Under the pieces are notes generated by a model. It was not told the origin of the DNA and searched no databases. It was given only the letters and a program-made list of their open reading frames with translations. Positions 1-5,530 of a stretch of DNA of 5,530 nucleotides are shown one piece after another (the first letter of the stretch is position 1; each line of letters opens with the position of its first letter). The stretch is taken from positions 1-5,530 of the forward strand of contig CANGCW010000070.1 of NCBI GenBank assembly GCA_947452525.1, read 5' to 3'. The stretch is from Actinomycetota bacterium (GTDB lineage Bacteria > Actinomycetota > Actinomycetes > Nanopelagicales > Nanopelagicaceae). A program made the translations under genes and the position numbers.

Positions 1-1059
1 GCGACGAAGAGTGCCGCATCTGTGCTGACAGCGATCGTTCCTGATCCAACCGGCTATGGCCGCATCGTCCGCGATGCCGATGGGAACATCACCAAGATTG
101 TTGAAGAGCGCGATGCATCGGACGATGAGAAGTTGATCGATGAGATCAACACTGGCGTGTATATCTTTGATAACCATCTCCTGCGTGAGATGTCAGCAAA
201 GTTGTCGAAGGAGAACTCGCAAGGCGAGCTCTACCTCACCGATGTCATGGCCCTTGCACGTACAGCAGAACGCGTTGTACTTGCCTACCCATCGCAGGAT
301 TACACAGAGACGCTCGGAATTAATGATCGCGCACAACTCTCAGAGTGTGCAGCGCTTATGCGCAATCGCATCAATGAGAAGTTGATGAAATCTGGCGTCT
401 CGATTATTGATCCAACTACAACCTGGATTGATTGCGATGTCGTTATCGCCCCTGACACCACGATTCATCAGGGCTCTGCAATTTCTGGCAAGAGCATTGT
501 TGAGGCCGGAGCGACCATCGGTCCTCGCACCACACTCGTTGATTGCTTGGTGCGTTCTGGCGCATCTGTTATTGAATCAACCTGCTCTTCGAGTGAAATT
601 GGCGCAGCGGCAACTGTTGGCCCGTACACGTATCTTCGCCCCGGCACTGTGCTTGGTAACGGTGCTAAGGCTGGAGCATTTGTTGAGATGAAGAGTGCGA
701 AAGTTGGCGATGGCTCGAAGGTTCCACACCTCAGCTACGTCGGCGATGCAACTATCGGCACTGGCACAAATATCGGAGCCGCAACAATCTTCGTTAACTA
801 TGACGGCGTGGAGAAGCACCACACCACTGTTGGCGACCATGTCCGCATCGGCAGCGACAGCATGTTGGTCGCCCCAGTCACCATCGGCGATGGCGCGTAC
901 ACCGCAGCTGGATCGGTCATTACCGAGGACGTGCCAGCCGGTTCGATAGGAGTTGCTCGCGCAAAGCAGAGAAATGTACTTGGATGGGTTCTGCGTAAGC
1001 GGGCCGGTACCAAGTCAGCAGAAGCAGCACTTCGGGCAGAAAACGACAAGGGAGAATAA
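1..1059 (+). CDS. glmU: Bifunctional GlmU, UDP-GlcNAc pyrophosphorylase / glucosamine-1-P acetyltransferase (5' partial)
   Basis: Cytosolic bifunctional enzyme that acetylates glucosamine-1-phosphate and then couples it to UTP, giving UDP-GlcNAc for peptidoglycan. The frame is open from base 1 and 352 residues are visible. By comparison with the E. coli enzyme (456 aa), about the first 130 residues are missing, including the nucleotide-binding N-terminus. Seen in the fragment: the end of the uridyltransferase domain with DPTGYGRIVR (15-24), EINTGVYIFD (48-57) and NDRAQL (108-113). A left-handed beta-helix of hexapeptide repeats follows from about residue 130. Acetyltransferase residues are present: RPG (213-215), FVEMKS (227-232), the catalytic His of PHLSYVGD (His243) and NYDG (266-269). 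The C-terminal NVLGWVLRKRAG and short charged tail resemble actinobacterial GlmU. The GTG at base 22 falls inside the conserved domain and is not the start. The gene ends two bases before prs, so the two form an operon. Nothing suggests decay. Confidence 0.97.
   Translation, partial: ATKSAASVLTAIVPDPTGYGRIVRDADGNITKIVEERDASDDEKLIDEINTGVYIFDNHLLREMSAKLSKENSQGELYLTDVMALARTAERVVLAYPSQDYTETLGINDRAQLSECAALMRNRINEKLMKSGVSIIDPTTTWIDCDVVIAPDTTIHQGSAISGKSIVEAGATIGPRTTLVDCLVRSGASVIESTCSSSEIGAAATVGPYTYLRPGTVLGNGAKAGAFVEMKSAKVGDGSKVPHLSYVGDATIGTGTNIGAATIFVNYDGVEKHHTTVGDHVRIGSDSMLVAPVTIGDGAYTAAGSVITEDVPAGSIGVARAKQRNVLGWVLRKRAGTKSAEAALRAENDKGE
1048..1054 (+). promoter_or_regulatory. Ribosome binding site of prs
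   Basis: AAGGGAG lies inside the last codons of glmU, seven bases before the ATG at 1062. It is a good Shine-Dalgarno match, fixes the prs start, and supports translation of prs from the glmU-prs transcript, possibly coupled to glmU termination. Confidence 0.75.
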
Positions 1060-1061
1060 GA

Positions 1062-2042
1062 ATGAGCGAATTGCGCCTTACTTCAGAGAAGCGCCTCCGC
1101 ATCTTCACAGGTCGGGGTTTTCCTGAGTTAGCAGATGAGGTCGCAACAGAGCTCGGCATTCCTATTACTCCAACATCGGCCTACGACTTCGCGAATGGCG
1201 AGATCTTCGTCCGCTTTGAAGAGAGCGTCCGTGGTTGCGATGCCTTCGTTATTCAGAGCCACGCTGCGCCAGTGAATAAGCAGATCATGGAGCAGTTGAT
1301 CATGGTCGATGCATTGAAGCGCGCATCTGCAAAGCGCATCACAGTTGTTCTTCCGTTCTACGGATATGCACGTCAAGATAAGAAGCACCGCGGTCGTGAG
1401 CCAATCTCTGCTCGCCTCATGGCTGATCTATTTAAGACAGCCGGCGCAGATCGCATGATGACAGTCGATCTTCACACTGCACAGGTTCAGGGCTTCTTTG
1501 ATGGTCCCGTCGATCACCTTTTTGCTCTTCCACTTCTTGCTGACTATGTCGGCAGCAAAGTGGATCGCAGCCGCTTAACGATCGTCTCACCTGACTCTGG
1601 TCGCGTCCGCGTTGCAGAGCGTTGGTCAGACCTGCTCGGCGGTTGCCCCATCGCATTTATTCATAAGACTCGCGACCCACGTATTCCTAATGAATCCGTC
1701 ACAGGTCGCGTCGTGGGCGATGTAAAGGGCCAGACTTGTGTAGTTATCGATGACATGATCGATACCGCTGGAACCATTACCAAGGCTGTCGATGCGCTCT
1801 TCGATGAAGGCGCTAAAGAGGTCATCGTTGCGGCAACGCATGCTGTTCTCTCCGGCCCAGCTGTCGAGCGCCTGAAGGCCTCTCGCGTCAGCGAAGTAGT
1901 TGTCACCAATACTCTGCCAATCCCCGATGAGGCTCGCTTTGACCGCCTCACAGTCCTCTCGATCGCTCCATTGTTGGCTCGCGCCATCAAGGAGGTCTTC
2001 GAGGATGGCTCGGTCACCAGCCTCTTCGACGGCCACTCCTAA
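1062..2042 (+). CDS. prs: Ribose-phosphate pyrophosphokinase (PRPP synthetase)
   Basis: Class I PRPP synthetase: transfers pyrophosphate from ATP to ribose-5-phosphate, giving PRPP for purine, pyrimidine, His, Trp and NAD synthesis. It is cytosolic and normally a hexamer. At 326 residues it is the usual actinobacterial length. Visible motifs: FANGEIFVRF (43-52), the ATP-contacting RQDKK (104-108), the metal-binding TVDLHTAQ (134-141), the flexible catalytic loop with Lys202 and Arg204 in HKTRDPR, and the PRPP-binding loop VVIDDMIDTAGTI (227-239). The C-terminal SVTSLFDGHS is typical of actinobacterial Prs. The ATG at 1062 is set by the upstream AAGGGAG and by the usual N-terminal spacing. Only two bases separate it from the glmU stop, so it is very probably co-transcribed. 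Nothing is missing or unusual in the active site. Confidence 0.98.
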   Translation: MSELRLTSEKRLRIFTGRGFPELADEVATELGIPITPTSAYDFANGEIFVRFEESVRGCDAFVIQSHAAPVNKQIMEQLIMVDALKRASAKRITVVLPFYGYARQDKKHRGREPISARLMADLFKTAGADRMMTVDLHTAQVQGFFDGPVDHLFALPLLADYVGSKVDRSRLTIVSPDSGRVRVAERWSDLLGGCPIAFIHKTRDPRIPNESVTGRVVGDVKGQTCVVIDDMIDTAGTITKAVDALFDEGAKEVIVAATHAVLSGPAVERLKASRVSEVVVTNTLPIPDEARFDRLTVLSIAPLLARAIKEVFEDGSVTSLFDGHS

Positions 2043-2094
2043 GCCTGTATTTTCCGGGAGTTCTAGAGGACTTCAAGAGGATTTGCCTGCTAAC

Positions 2095-2133
2095 CCCCGC
2101 CTTCGATAACCTTCGGGTTCGTCACGGCGAGGG
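2095..2133 (+). other. Hairpin with C(UUCG)G tetraloop
   Basis: The apical stem AACC (2108-2111) and GGTT (2116-2119) closes a TTCG loop, forming the very stable C(UUCG)G tetraloop. GAT (2105-2107) pairs with GTC (2121-2123) past a bulged C2120. The base CCCCGCC (2095-2101) pairs with GGCG (2126-2129) and GGG (2131-2133) with A2130 bulged. No U-tract follows, so it is not a classical intrinsic terminator. It may be a U-less terminator, a pause or processing site, an RNA-stability element, or a protein-binding structure. Confidence 0.6.
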
Positions 2134-2195
2134 ATAGTAATTATCCGTAATCGACGGGTTGCTCTCTCGAGGCGTGCTGTTATTCATAAGCGATC

Positions 2196-2202
2196 GAAGG
2201 AG
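2196..2202 (+). promoter_or_regulatory. Ribosome binding site of rplY
   Basis: GAAGGAG lies seven bases before the GTG at 2210. It decides the start: the longer frame, open from a TTG at 2159, would place this purine-rich motif inside the coding sequence and add 17 residues foreign to the L25 family. Confidence 0.85.
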
Positions 2203-2209
2203 AACCCAA

Positions 2210-2806
2210 GTGGCTGAAGTATCAATCAACGCAAGTGTGCGTACCAATTTCGGAAAAGGCGCATCACGTCGCGACCGCAAGGTTGGCCTAGTTCCAGCTG
2301 TTATCTACGGCCACAATGCTGAGCCACAACACATCTCACTTCCAGCTCGTGAGCTCGGAAATGCTCTTAAGCAGTCAAACGTTCTCCTCGATGTCACATT
2401 CGGTGGAAAGACAGAGCTCGTTCTTCCAAAGTCAGTAACTAAGAACCCAATCACAGGAATCTTCGAGCATATCGATCTCCTCGTTGTTCGTCGCGGCGAG
2501 CGCGTCACAGTTGATATTCCAGTACACACAGTTGGAACACATGACAAGGATGGAATCCTTGAGCACGTGAACAACACAATTCAGGTTGAGCTCGAAGCTA
2601 CTTCGATTCCTCAGTTCCTCGAGTTGAACCTCGATGGTTTCGCTGCAGGTACAAGCAAGTACGCATCAGATGTCAGCCTTCCTGCTGGTGCAAAGCTCGT
2701 CTCTGATCCTCACACAGTTGTTGTGCACCTCTCAGAGAAGTCAACATCATCTGCTGATGCAACTGAAGCTGCTGCTGCACCTGCTGCAGAAGCTCCAACT
2801 GCGTAA
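2210..2806 (+). CDS. rplY: 50S ribosomal protein L25, CTC/TL5 type
   Basis: Large-subunit protein that binds 5S rRNA. The GTG start gives 198 residues, the normal length of the two-domain CTC (general stress protein) form, rather than the roughly 94-residue E. coli form. Residues 1-93 form the L25 domain, with RTNFGKGASRRDRK (11-24), the conserved GLVPAVIYGH (26-35) and FEHIDLL (85-91). Residues 97-176 form the beta-rich TL5/CTC domain, starting with ERVTVDIPVH. The tail (about 178-198) is low-complexity Ala/Pro/Glu, common in actinobacterial homologues and probably disordered. Codon use looks selected for expression: 10 of 15 Thr codons are ACA. The start is set by GAAGGAG seven bases upstream. 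pth follows after 28 bases, the usual partner order. A structured leader precedes the gene and could be regulatory. Confidence 0.97.
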   Translation: MAEVSINASVRTNFGKGASRRDRKVGLVPAVIYGHNAEPQHISLPARELGNALKQSNVLLDVTFGGKTELVLPKSVTKNPITGIFEHIDLLVVRRGERVTVDIPVHTVGTHDKDGILEHVNNTIQVELEATSIPQFLELNLDGFAAGTSKYASDVSLPAGAKLVSDPHTVVVHLSEKSTSSADATEAAAAPAAEAPTA

Positions 2807-2821
2807 TAATTTCTCGGTAGT

Positions 2822-2827
2822 TAGTAT
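2822..2827 (+). promoter_or_regulatory. Possible -10 element for a leaderless pth transcript
   Basis: TAGTAT fits the actinobacterial -10 pattern TAnnnT and ends seven bases before the pth ATG, so transcription could begin at or next to the start codon. No clear -35 box is seen 16-19 bases upstream, inside the end of rplY. A leaderless start would explain the missing Shine-Dalgarno sequence, but read-through from rplY is equally possible. Confidence 0.3.
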
Positions 2828-2834
2828 TTAAAAA

Positions 2835-3395
2835 ATGGCTGATCGCTGGTTGGTTTTCGGACTCGGAAACCCCGGCGATCAGTATTTTTTTACCCGTCAC
2901 AACATTGGGCATCTGCTCTGTAACTACATGGCGGCGGGGAAGAAGTTCTCTTCGCACAAGTCACGCACAGAGATTGCTGATCTCTTCGTCGGTCAGACTC
3001 CGGTGACTGTAGCTAAATCAAAGTTGTATATGAATGAATCTGGTTCGCCACTCAAGGCGCTGGCTGACTTCTACAAGGTCGATGCCGACCACATCATCGT
3101 TGTGCATGATGAGATTGATCTTCCCTTCAACACCATTCGCATTAAGAAGGGTGGTGGCGATAATGGGCACAATGGCCTAAAAGACATCACTCGCCACTTT
3201 GGCGCTGATTACTATCGAATCCGCCTCGGCGTTGGCCGCCCTGCAGGCCCACAACCAGCGGCAGATTATGTATTGAAGCCCTTCTCTGGCGCAGAGAAGA
3301 AAGAGTTGGATGACTTCATCGCCCGCGGTGCACAAGCGACAGAGCACCTCATCGAGCGCGGTCTAGAGAGCACTCAACAAGAGTTCAACCAGTAA
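2835..3395 (+). CDS. pth: Peptidyl-tRNA hydrolase
   Basis: Cytosolic hydrolase that cleaves the ester bond of peptidyl-tRNAs released prematurely from ribosomes, returning tRNA to the pool. It is essential in most bacteria. The product of 186 residues is the usual size. Family residues are all visible: GLGNPG (9-14, with Asn12), the catalytic His22 in TRHNIG, YMNESG with Asn67, HDEIDLP (91-97) with Asp92, and GHNGLKDI (111-118) with Asn113, followed by RIRLGVGRP (128-136). The ATG at 2835 puts the first beta strand (WLVFGLGNPG) directly after a four-residue N-terminus, as expected. The unusual point is the start region: TAGTATTTAAAAA precedes the ATG and no Shine-Dalgarno motif is present at normal distance. 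A T7 run (2885-2891) encodes part of YFFT and keeps the frame. The gene lies 28 bases after rplY and is probably part of the same unit. Confidence 0.97.
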   Translation: MADRWLVFGLGNPGDQYFFTRHNIGHLLCNYMAAGKKFSSHKSRTEIADLFVGQTPVTVAKSKLYMNESGSPLKALADFYKVDADHIIVVHDEIDLPFNTIRIKKGGGDNGHNGLKDITRHFGADYYRIRLGVGRPAGPQPAADYVLKPFSGAEKKELDDFIARGAQATEHLIERGLESTQQEFNQ

Positions 3396-3396
3396 C

Positions 3397-3412
3397 ACGC
3401 TTTGCCAAGCGT
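3397..3412 (+). other. Small perfect hairpin after the pth stop
   Basis: ACGCTT (3397-3402) and AAGCGT (3407-3412) form a six-base-pair stem with a TGCC loop, starting two bases after the pth stop codon. No U-tract follows, so it is at best a weak terminator or a 3'-end stability hairpin. Its right edge touches the proposed -35 box of the next gene. Confidence 0.35.
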
Positions 3413-3440
3413 TGCCCCATATGCCCATCTCTGCCACAGT
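3412..3440 (+). promoter_or_regulatory. Candidate promoter of the S9 peptidase (leaderless)
   Basis: TTGCCC (3412-3417) and CACAGT (3435-3440) are separated by 17 bases. The -10 box keeps the A at position 2 and T at position 6 that matter most. Six bases follow before the ATG at 3447, which puts the expected start of transcription on the start codon itself. This agrees with the absence of a Shine-Dalgarno sequence there. It is an eyeball match only. Confidence 0.35.
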
Positions 3441-3446
3441 TCCACA

Positions 3447-5324
3447 ATGAATTCATTGAAGCCAGGTACGTGGAAAACTCCCATCACAGCGGAACTCTTA
3501 GCGAAGGCGGGCAACCGCAATAACGCTATGCAGGTTGTGGGGGATGACCTCTGGTGGGATGAGCGTCGCCCTTCTGAATCTGGTCGCACATTAGTCATTA
3601 GCCAGAAGCACGGCGATCTCCTTGCCGAGCCTTGGAGCGCAGCAAGTAGCGTGCATGAATACGGCGGCATCAGTTGGCACGGCTTTATCAAAGATGGTGC
3701 ACCGCATCTCGCCTTTGTAAATAAAGAAGATCAACGAATTTATATTGCATCACTCGGTAGTGAGCCGGTCGCCTTCTCACCGCTGCCACCAGCCGGCGAG
3801 GATCACCGCTATATCGAGATGGTCTATATCAACGGTGAGATCTGGTGTATTCGGGAACTTCACGCATCGGGTGAGGTAACACGAGCACTTGTTGCAGTGA
3901 GCGAATTAGGTATCCGCATTCTCGATGACTCATCACATTTCTACGGACACCCTCGACTCGCTAAGGATGGATCTCACTTCGCATGGATCTGCTGGGAACA
4001 CCCGCAGATGCCGTGGGATGGAACTGAGGTAAAGGTTGCTCGCGTTGAGAACGGTGAACTCGTTGATCCACGCGTTGTTGCCGGTGGGTTAGATGAGTCT
4101 TGCCTTAATCCAGAGTGGGGCAACGATAACGAGCTCTTCTTCATTAGCGATAAGAGTGGTTGGTGGAATCTCTGGTCTGTCACCCTTGATGGAAATCTTC
4201 GCCACGTCATAGAAGATACGAGCGAGTGGGGACTACCGCTCTGGCAGCTGGGTATGAAGTCCATGGTCGCCCTAGATGATGGTCGACTTCTTGCAGTCCA
4301 TGGCGCTGTAGATAATCAAAAGTTAATAATTGTGGATTCGGTTTCAGGCCAAGGCAAAGATGTTGAATGCGAATTTAATACCTTTGGTGAGGCGCTAGCT
4401 CAAGGGAATGGGAGCGCCTTTATCTTCGCCTCAAGTCCAACGGAGGTAAGTTCGCTCATTAAGATTGACTTACAGAACGGCAAAGTCTCGACCGTCTTTT
4501 CGAAGCCACTGCCGGTTGACGCTACATATTTCTCAAAGCCATATCAAATTACCGCGACCCGAGAAGATGGGCGTCCGGTTTATGGAATTTTCTACCCACC
4601 AACGAATCCTGAGTTTGTACCGTCCGAGAAGCCGCCGCTTCTTGTCATGGTTCACGGTGGCCCAACCGCACATGAGCTCGCTGTCATCTCGCTATCGCAT
4701 AGTTACTTCACCTCTCGCGGAATCGCAGTCGTGGAAGTGAATTACGGTGGATCAACTGGTTATGGTCGCGAATATCGCAACTTATTACGTGGCCAGTGGG
4801 GCATCGTTGACCGTGAAGATGTCATCGCAATGGTTGATCACTTAATCACTGCCGGCGAAGTCGATGGCTCGAAGGCTCTTATCCGAGGTGGTTCTGCAGG
4901 AGGCTTCACTGTCCTCAATGTCCTCGTAAATACCAATCGCTTTGCAGCCGGCGCCTCGTACTACGGCGTCGCTGATTGCACTGCTCTCGCTCTTGATACC
5001 CATGACTTTGAATCCCGCTACTTAGATTCAATGATTGGTAAATATCCAGAAGAGGAAGCTCTATATAAAGAGCGTTCGCCTCTGACTCATTCGGAGAATC
5101 TCACTTCGCCACTCATCATCTTCCAGGGCCTCGACGATAAGGTCGTGCCACCCGCACAATCAGAGGCATTTAGAGATGTCTGCGTAGCAAAGGGAATCAA
5201 GCACAAGTACTTCGAATTTGAAGGTGAAGGACATGGCTTCAGGAAGGCGAGCTCAATCATTACTTCGCATGAAGAAGAGTTGACCTTCTTCGGTGAAGTC
5301 CTTGGATTTAAACCAGAGTTGTAA
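3447..5324 (+). CDS. S9 family serine peptidase (prolyl oligopeptidase / acylaminoacyl-peptidase type)
   Basis: Probable cytosolic peptidase that cleaves short peptides; no signal peptide or membrane segment is seen. It has 625 residues from the ATG at 3447. Residues about 1-370 look like the beta-propeller that gates the active site, with repeated beta-rich blocks such as FFISDKSGWWNLWSV (231-245). Residues about 385-625 form the alpha/beta hydrolase domain: HGGP (403-406) at the oxyanion region, NYGGSTGYGREYR (432-444), nucleophile Ser483 in GGSAGG, Asp564 in GLDDKVVPP and His596 in EGEGHGF. The triad is complete. The frame extends upstream to a TTG at 3402. I prefer 3447 because KPGTWKTPITAELL just after it matches the usual N-terminus of this family and the 15 extra residues do not. 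No Shine-Dalgarno sequence precedes either start. Substrate preference (post-proline, acylamino or dipeptidyl) cannot be read from the sequence. Its stop abuts that of the convergent ppc. Confidence 0.92.
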   Translation: MNSLKPGTWKTPITAELLAKAGNRNNAMQVVGDDLWWDERRPSESGRTLVISQKHGDLLAEPWSAASSVHEYGGISWHGFIKDGAPHLAFVNKEDQRIYIASLGSEPVAFSPLPPAGEDHRYIEMVYINGEIWCIRELHASGEVTRALVAVSELGIRILDDSSHFYGHPRLAKDGSHFAWICWEHPQMPWDGTEVKVARVENGELVDPRVVAGGLDESCLNPEWGNDNELFFISDKSGWWNLWSVTLDGNLRHVIEDTSEWGLPLWQLGMKSMVALDDGRLLAVHGAVDNQKLIIVDSVSGQGKDVECEFNTFGEALAQGNGSAFIFASSPTEVSSLIKIDLQNGKVSTVFSKPLPVDATYFSKPYQITATREDGRPVYGIFYPPTNPEFVPSEKPPLLVMVHGGPTAHELAVISLSHSYFTSRGIAVVEVNYGGSTGYGREYRNLLRGQWGIVDREDVIAMVDHLITAGEVDGSKALIRGGSAGGFTVLNVLVNTNRFAAGASYYGVADCTALALDTHDFESRYLDSMIGKYPEEEALYKERSPLTHSENLTSPLIIFQGLDDKVVPPAQSEAFRDVCVAKGIKHKYFEFEGEGHGFRKASSIITSHEEELTFFGEVLGFKPEL

Positions 5325-5530
5325 TCAGCCAGTATTGCGAAGGCCTGCTGCTACACCGTTAATGGTGAGCAGTAGTGCGCGGCGCAGAATCGGATCTGCA
5401 TTTGGATTCTTTCTGACCTGATCCAAGAGCGAGATCTGCAAGAGATGGAGCGGTGCTAAGTAAGCATCGCGTACTTGAAGTGTGCGAGCGAGGATTGGTT
5501 GATCCTCAAGGATTTCACTCTGCTTAGTGA
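5325..5530 (-). CDS. ppc: Phosphoenolpyruvate carboxylase, C-terminal end (partial)
   Basis: Last 67 residues of a minus-strand gene whose 5' part lies beyond the window. PEP carboxylase fixes bicarbonate onto phosphoenolpyruvate to give oxaloacetate, refilling the TCA cycle. The translation contains RDAYLAPLHLLQISLL (20-35) and ends in LLLTINGVAAGLRNTG. This matches the invariant C-terminus of bacterial PEP carboxylases (NGIAAG-RNTG), whose final residues are needed for activity. The full protein is normally about 880-970 residues, so more than 90 percent is outside. The frame is open to the window edge with no disruption. The stop codon (complement of 5325-5327) directly follows the stop of the convergent S9 peptidase, with no spacer. 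The protein terminus is natural and not truncated. Confidence 0.93.
   Translation of the reverse strand, partial: TKQSEILEDQPILARTLQVRDAYLAPLHLLQISLLDQVRKNPNADPILRRALLLTINGVAAGLRNTG
5345..5375 (+). terminator. Long hairpin in the ppc 3' coding end, candidate peptidase terminator
   Basis: CTGCTGCT (5345-5352) plus CACC (5354-5357) pair with GGTG (5364-5367) plus AGCAGTAG (5368-5375). This gives a 12-bp stem with one G-T wobble (5347/5373), a single bulged A5353 and a GTTAAT loop. It starts 21 bases after the peptidase stop, a fitting place to end that transcript, but no U-tract follows. It lies within the ppc codons for LLLTINGVAA, so it could also form in ppc mRNA. Terminator function is inferred. 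Confidence 0.4.

Larger units (their letters stand above)
2043..2209 (+). promoter_or_regulatory. Structured prs-rplY spacer, candidate rplY leader
   Basis: The 167-base region between the prs stop and the rplY GTG is the longest spacer in the window and has no convincing ORF. It holds a strong tetraloop hairpin (2095-2133) and two smaller hairpins (2132-2146 and 2145-2157). A weak promoter-like pair, TTGCCT (2083-2088) and TAACCT (2107-2112) with 18 bases between, is also present. Its predicted start near 2119 would leave a leader of about 90 bases. The region could be a processed operon spacer, a weak terminator followed by a promoter, or a regulatory leader. The sequence alone does not decide between these. 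Confidence 0.4.

Noticed and set aside
1626..2036. Minus-strand open frame of 136 codons opposite prs.
   Set aside because: It overlaps an unmistakable prs completely, resembles no family I know, and is explained by the codon pattern of the opposite strand.
2043..2160. Possible tRNA or other known small RNA gene in the prs-rplY spacer, suggested by GGGTTCG (2115-2121).
   Set aside because: No acceptor stem, anticodon arm or complete T-arm can be built on either strand; GGTT (2116-2119) within it is used by the tetraloop hairpin.
2159..2209. Upstream extension of rplY from a TTG at 2159 (17 extra residues).
   Set aside because: The L25 family begins near AEVSINASVR, and a clear GAAGGAG lies seven bases before the GTG at 2210, inside the supposed extension.
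2885..2891. T7 run in pth as a frameshift or slippage site.
   Set aside because: The frame is intact across it and encodes the expected YFFT before the catalytic RHN, so neither a pseudogene nor programmed slippage is indicated.
3402..3446. Upstream extension of the S9 peptidase from a TTG at 3402 (15 extra residues).
   Set aside because: The extra residues do not resemble the family N-terminus, the TTG has no ribosome binding site and sits inside a hairpin seven bases after the pth stop. It cannot be fully excluded.
3974..4264. Minus-strand open frame of 96 codons opposite the S9 peptidase.
   Set aside because: Low-quality composition rich in Ser and Pro, no recognisable family, and fully inside a well-supported gene.
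1..5530. Mobile element, CRISPR array, toxin-antitoxin or defence system.
   Set aside because: No transposase or integrase, spaced direct repeats, terminal inverted repeats or small paired ORFs are seen; the window is filled by housekeeping genes and one peptidase.

Overview
The window is ordinary, densely packed bacterial chromosome carrying housekeeping genes. It most likely comes from an actinobacterium (Actinomycetota). The evidence is the gene order glmU-prs-rplY(ctc)-pth, which is characteristic of that phylum, together with the actinobacterial character of the proteins. GlmU has a C-terminal half close to my recollection of the mycobacterial enzyme. Prs ends in SVTSLFDGH and has an HKTRDPR loop. 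L25 is the long CTC type with an Ala-rich tail. Base composition is moderate (about half G+C by eye) and spacers are short. This suggests a streamlined, possibly freshwater, lineage rather than a high-GC soil actinomycete, but that placement is inference.

Layout. Positions 1-1059 (+) hold the 3' three quarters of glmU, whose start lies outside the window. Two bases after its stop comes prs (1062-2042, +), with its ribosome binding site inside the end of glmU, so the two are surely co-transcribed. A 167-base spacer (2043-2209) follows. It contains a strong hairpin with a C(UUCG)G tetraloop and several smaller overlapping hairpins, and then a good ribosome binding site before rplY (2210-2806, +, GTG start). 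After 28 bases comes pth (2835-3395, +), which lacks a Shine-Dalgarno sequence. A 51-base spacer with a small hairpin and a possible promoter leads to a serine peptidase of the S9 prolyl oligopeptidase family (3447-5324, +). The last 206 bases (5325-5530) are the 3' end of ppc (phosphoenolpyruvate carboxylase) on the minus strand. Its stop codon directly abuts the peptidase stop codon.

How the genes fit together. GlmU makes UDP-GlcNAc for peptidoglycan, and Prs makes PRPP for nucleotides, His and Trp. L25/CTC binds 5S rRNA in the 50S subunit, and Pth recycles peptidyl-tRNA dropped by ribosomes. The first four genes are therefore a growth and translation cluster. The S9 peptidase (peptide degradation) and ppc (anaplerotic carbon fixation) are functionally separate neighbours.

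I found no mobile element, CRISPR array, tRNA, toxin-antitoxin or defence gene, and no evidence of a new multi-gene system. The points worth a second look are regulatory: the structured rplY leader, two genes that look leaderless, and a 12-bp hairpin inside the ppc coding sequence that may end the convergent peptidase transcript.
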